6,361 nucleotides of DNA from an uncultured Lysobacter sp. (GTDB lineage Bacteria; Pseudomonadota; Gammaproteobacteria; Xanthomonadales; Xanthomonadaceae), in assembly GCA_946479915.1 (NCBI GenBank), contig CAMLHR010000079.1, positions 1 through 6,361 on the forward strand, given 5' to 3'. The translations under genes were made by a program, and so were the position numbers. Position 1 is the first letter of the stretch. Each line of letters opens with the position of its first letter. Shown here one piece after another: positions 5,308-6,361 of the stretch. Under the pieces are notes generated by a model. That model did no database searches, was not told where the DNA came from, and saw only the letters and a program-made list of their open reading frames with translations.

Positions 5308-6361
5308 ATGGTCGACGTGATGGTCATCGGTGGCGGCGCGGCGGGACTGATGTGCGCCATCACGGCGGGACGCCGCGGGCTGCGCGTGCTGGTGGTCGAG
5401 CACGCCAACCGCGTCGGAAAGAAGATCCTGATGTCCGGCGGCGGGCGCTGCAACTTCACCAACACCGGCGCGACGCCCGCAAACTACCTCTCGGCCAACC
5501 CGCACTTCTGCAAGTCCGCGCTGGCGCGCTACACGCCATGGCACTTCATCGAACTGGTCGAGCGCCACGGGATCGCGTACCACGAGAAGGAACTCGGCCA
5601 GCTGTTCTGCGACGAGTCCTCGAAGCTCATCGTGAAGCTGCTGCTGGACGAATGCGCGGCGGCCGGCGTCGAAGTACACACGCATTGCGCCATCGAACAG
5701 GTCGCGCACGCGGACAATTTCCACCTGCACACGGCGCGCGGCGACTTCAGCGCCCCCGCGCTGGTCGTCGCCTGCGGCGGCCTCTCGATCCCGAGCATGG
5801 GCGCCAGCGGCTTCGGCTACGACCTGGCCCGCCAGTTCGGCCACGCGGTGCTACCCACGCGTGCCGGACTCGTGCCGCTGACCCTCAGCGGCAAGCACCA
5901 GCAACGGCTCGCCGACCTGAGCGGCGTCGCATTGCCGGTGGTCGCGCGCTGCAACGGCCAGGCCTTCGAGAACGCGATGCTGGTGACGCACCGGGGCATC
6001 AGCGGGCCCGCCATCCTGCAAATCTCCTCGTACTGGCAACCGGGCGACGACCTGCGGCTCGACCTCCTGCCGGGGATCGACGCACTCGACTGGCTCCAGC
6101 GCATGCGGGCCGACCGCCCCGCGGCCGAATTGCGGACCGTGCTGTCGGAGGTGCTGCCGCGGCGCTTCGCGCATCGCCTGTGCGACCACTGGCTGCCGAA
6201 CCGGCCGCTGAAGCAGTTCAATGCCCCGCAGCTGCGGGAAGTCGCCGACGTGCTCGCCTCCTGGCCGCTGGTGGCCAGCGGCACCGAGGGATACCGCACC
6301 GCGGAAGTCACGCTGGGCGGCGTGGACACGGATGGGCTGTCGTCCAGCACCATGCAGTCCC
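5308..6361 (+). CDS. NAD(P)/FAD-dependent oxidoreductase, HI0933/YhiN (BaiN-like) family, 3' end missing
   Basis: The frame is open from the ATG at 5308 to the right edge (351 codons), with no frameshift. Residues 2-31 are a Rossmann FAD-binding unit: VDVMVIGGGAAGL (G8-x-G10-x-x-G13) ending at Glu31, which should hold the adenosine ribose. The family signature GKKILMSGGGRCNFTN follows at residues 37-52. Further family segments are ELGQLFCDESSKLIVKLL, LVVACGGLSIPSMGASGFGYDLA (second nucleotide-contact region), MLVTHRGISGPAILQIS, and the terminal AEVTLGGVDTDGLSSSTMQS. In complete members about 40 residues follow this point, carrying the GE...D-x-x-G-x-x-GGYN FAD-binding end, so the gene is cut by the window and not broken. 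Members are soluble flavoproteins; one clostridial relative (BaiN) reduces bile-acid intermediates, and the role of E. coli YhiN is unclear, so no substrate is claimed. There is no Shine-Dalgarno; a GTG at 5302 is a possible earlier start. The gene is divergent from selO across the REP array. Confidence 0.92.
   Translation, partial: MVDVMVIGGGAAGLMCAITAGRRGLRVLVVEHANRVGKKILMSGGGRCNFTNTGATPANYLSANPHFCKSALARYTPWHFIELVERHGIAYHEKELGQLFCDESSKLIVKLLLDECAAAGVEVHTHCAIEQVAHADNFHLHTARGDFSAPALVVACGGLSIPSMGASGFGYDLARQFGHAVLPTRAGLVPLTLSGKHQQRLADLSGVALPVVARCNGQAFENAMLVTHRGISGPAILQISSYWQPGDDLRLDLLPGIDALDWLQRMRADRPAAELRTVLSEVLPRRFAHRLCDHWLPNRPLKQFNAPQLREVADVLASWPLVASGTEGYRTAEVTLGGVDTDGLSSSTMQS

Noticed and set aside
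5272..6353. Minus-strand frames at 5272-5844, 5851-6189 and 5817-6353.
   Set aside because: All are antisense to the clearly coding flavoprotein frame, which is open to the window edge and carries the FAD motifs.

Overview
The window looks like ordinary chromosome from a very GC-rich gammaproteobacterium (about 70 % G+C by eye, strong G/C preference at third codon positions). The protein types and a GTAG-type REP array point to the Xanthomonadaceae (Lysobacter, Luteimonas or Stenotrophomonas relatives). The lineage is an inference from sequence style and was not searched. The long open frames opposite the real genes are GC-rich codon shadows and are not annotated.

Layout: (1) 1-132, minus, the N-terminal 44 residues of a POT-family proton-coupled peptide transporter running off the left edge. 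(2) 193-825, minus, a glutathione S-transferase-like protein just upstream of it. (3) 872-2650, plus, a secreted M14 zinc carboxypeptidase-like enzyme divergent from the GST. (4) 2741-2845, plus, a 34-residue lysine-rich micro-protein whose last codons form the 5' arm of a probable bidirectional terminator. (5) 2883-3545, minus, a Tyr/Gly-rich lipoprotein built from two copies of one beta-rich module. (6) 3619-5160, minus, SelO, the pseudokinase-fold protein AMPylase. (7) 5186-5298, a symmetrical array of four 23-nt REP-like units filling almost the whole gap between selO and the next gene. (8) 5308-6361, plus, an HI0933/YhiN-type flavoprotein running off the right edge.

The genes do not form an obvious pathway. 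A peptidase and a peptide transporter lie near each other and could both serve peptide use, but they are divergent and separated by the GST. SelO and the flavoprotein are divergent redox-linked or nucleotide-binding proteins. No phage, transposase, CRISPR, tRNA or rRNA was seen.

I found no convincing new multi-gene system. The most unusual items are the head-to-head REP array sitting at the 5' ends of two divergent genes with almost no room for conventional promoters or ribosome binding sites, the lysine-rich micro-gene that overlaps its own terminator, and the duplicated lipoprotein.
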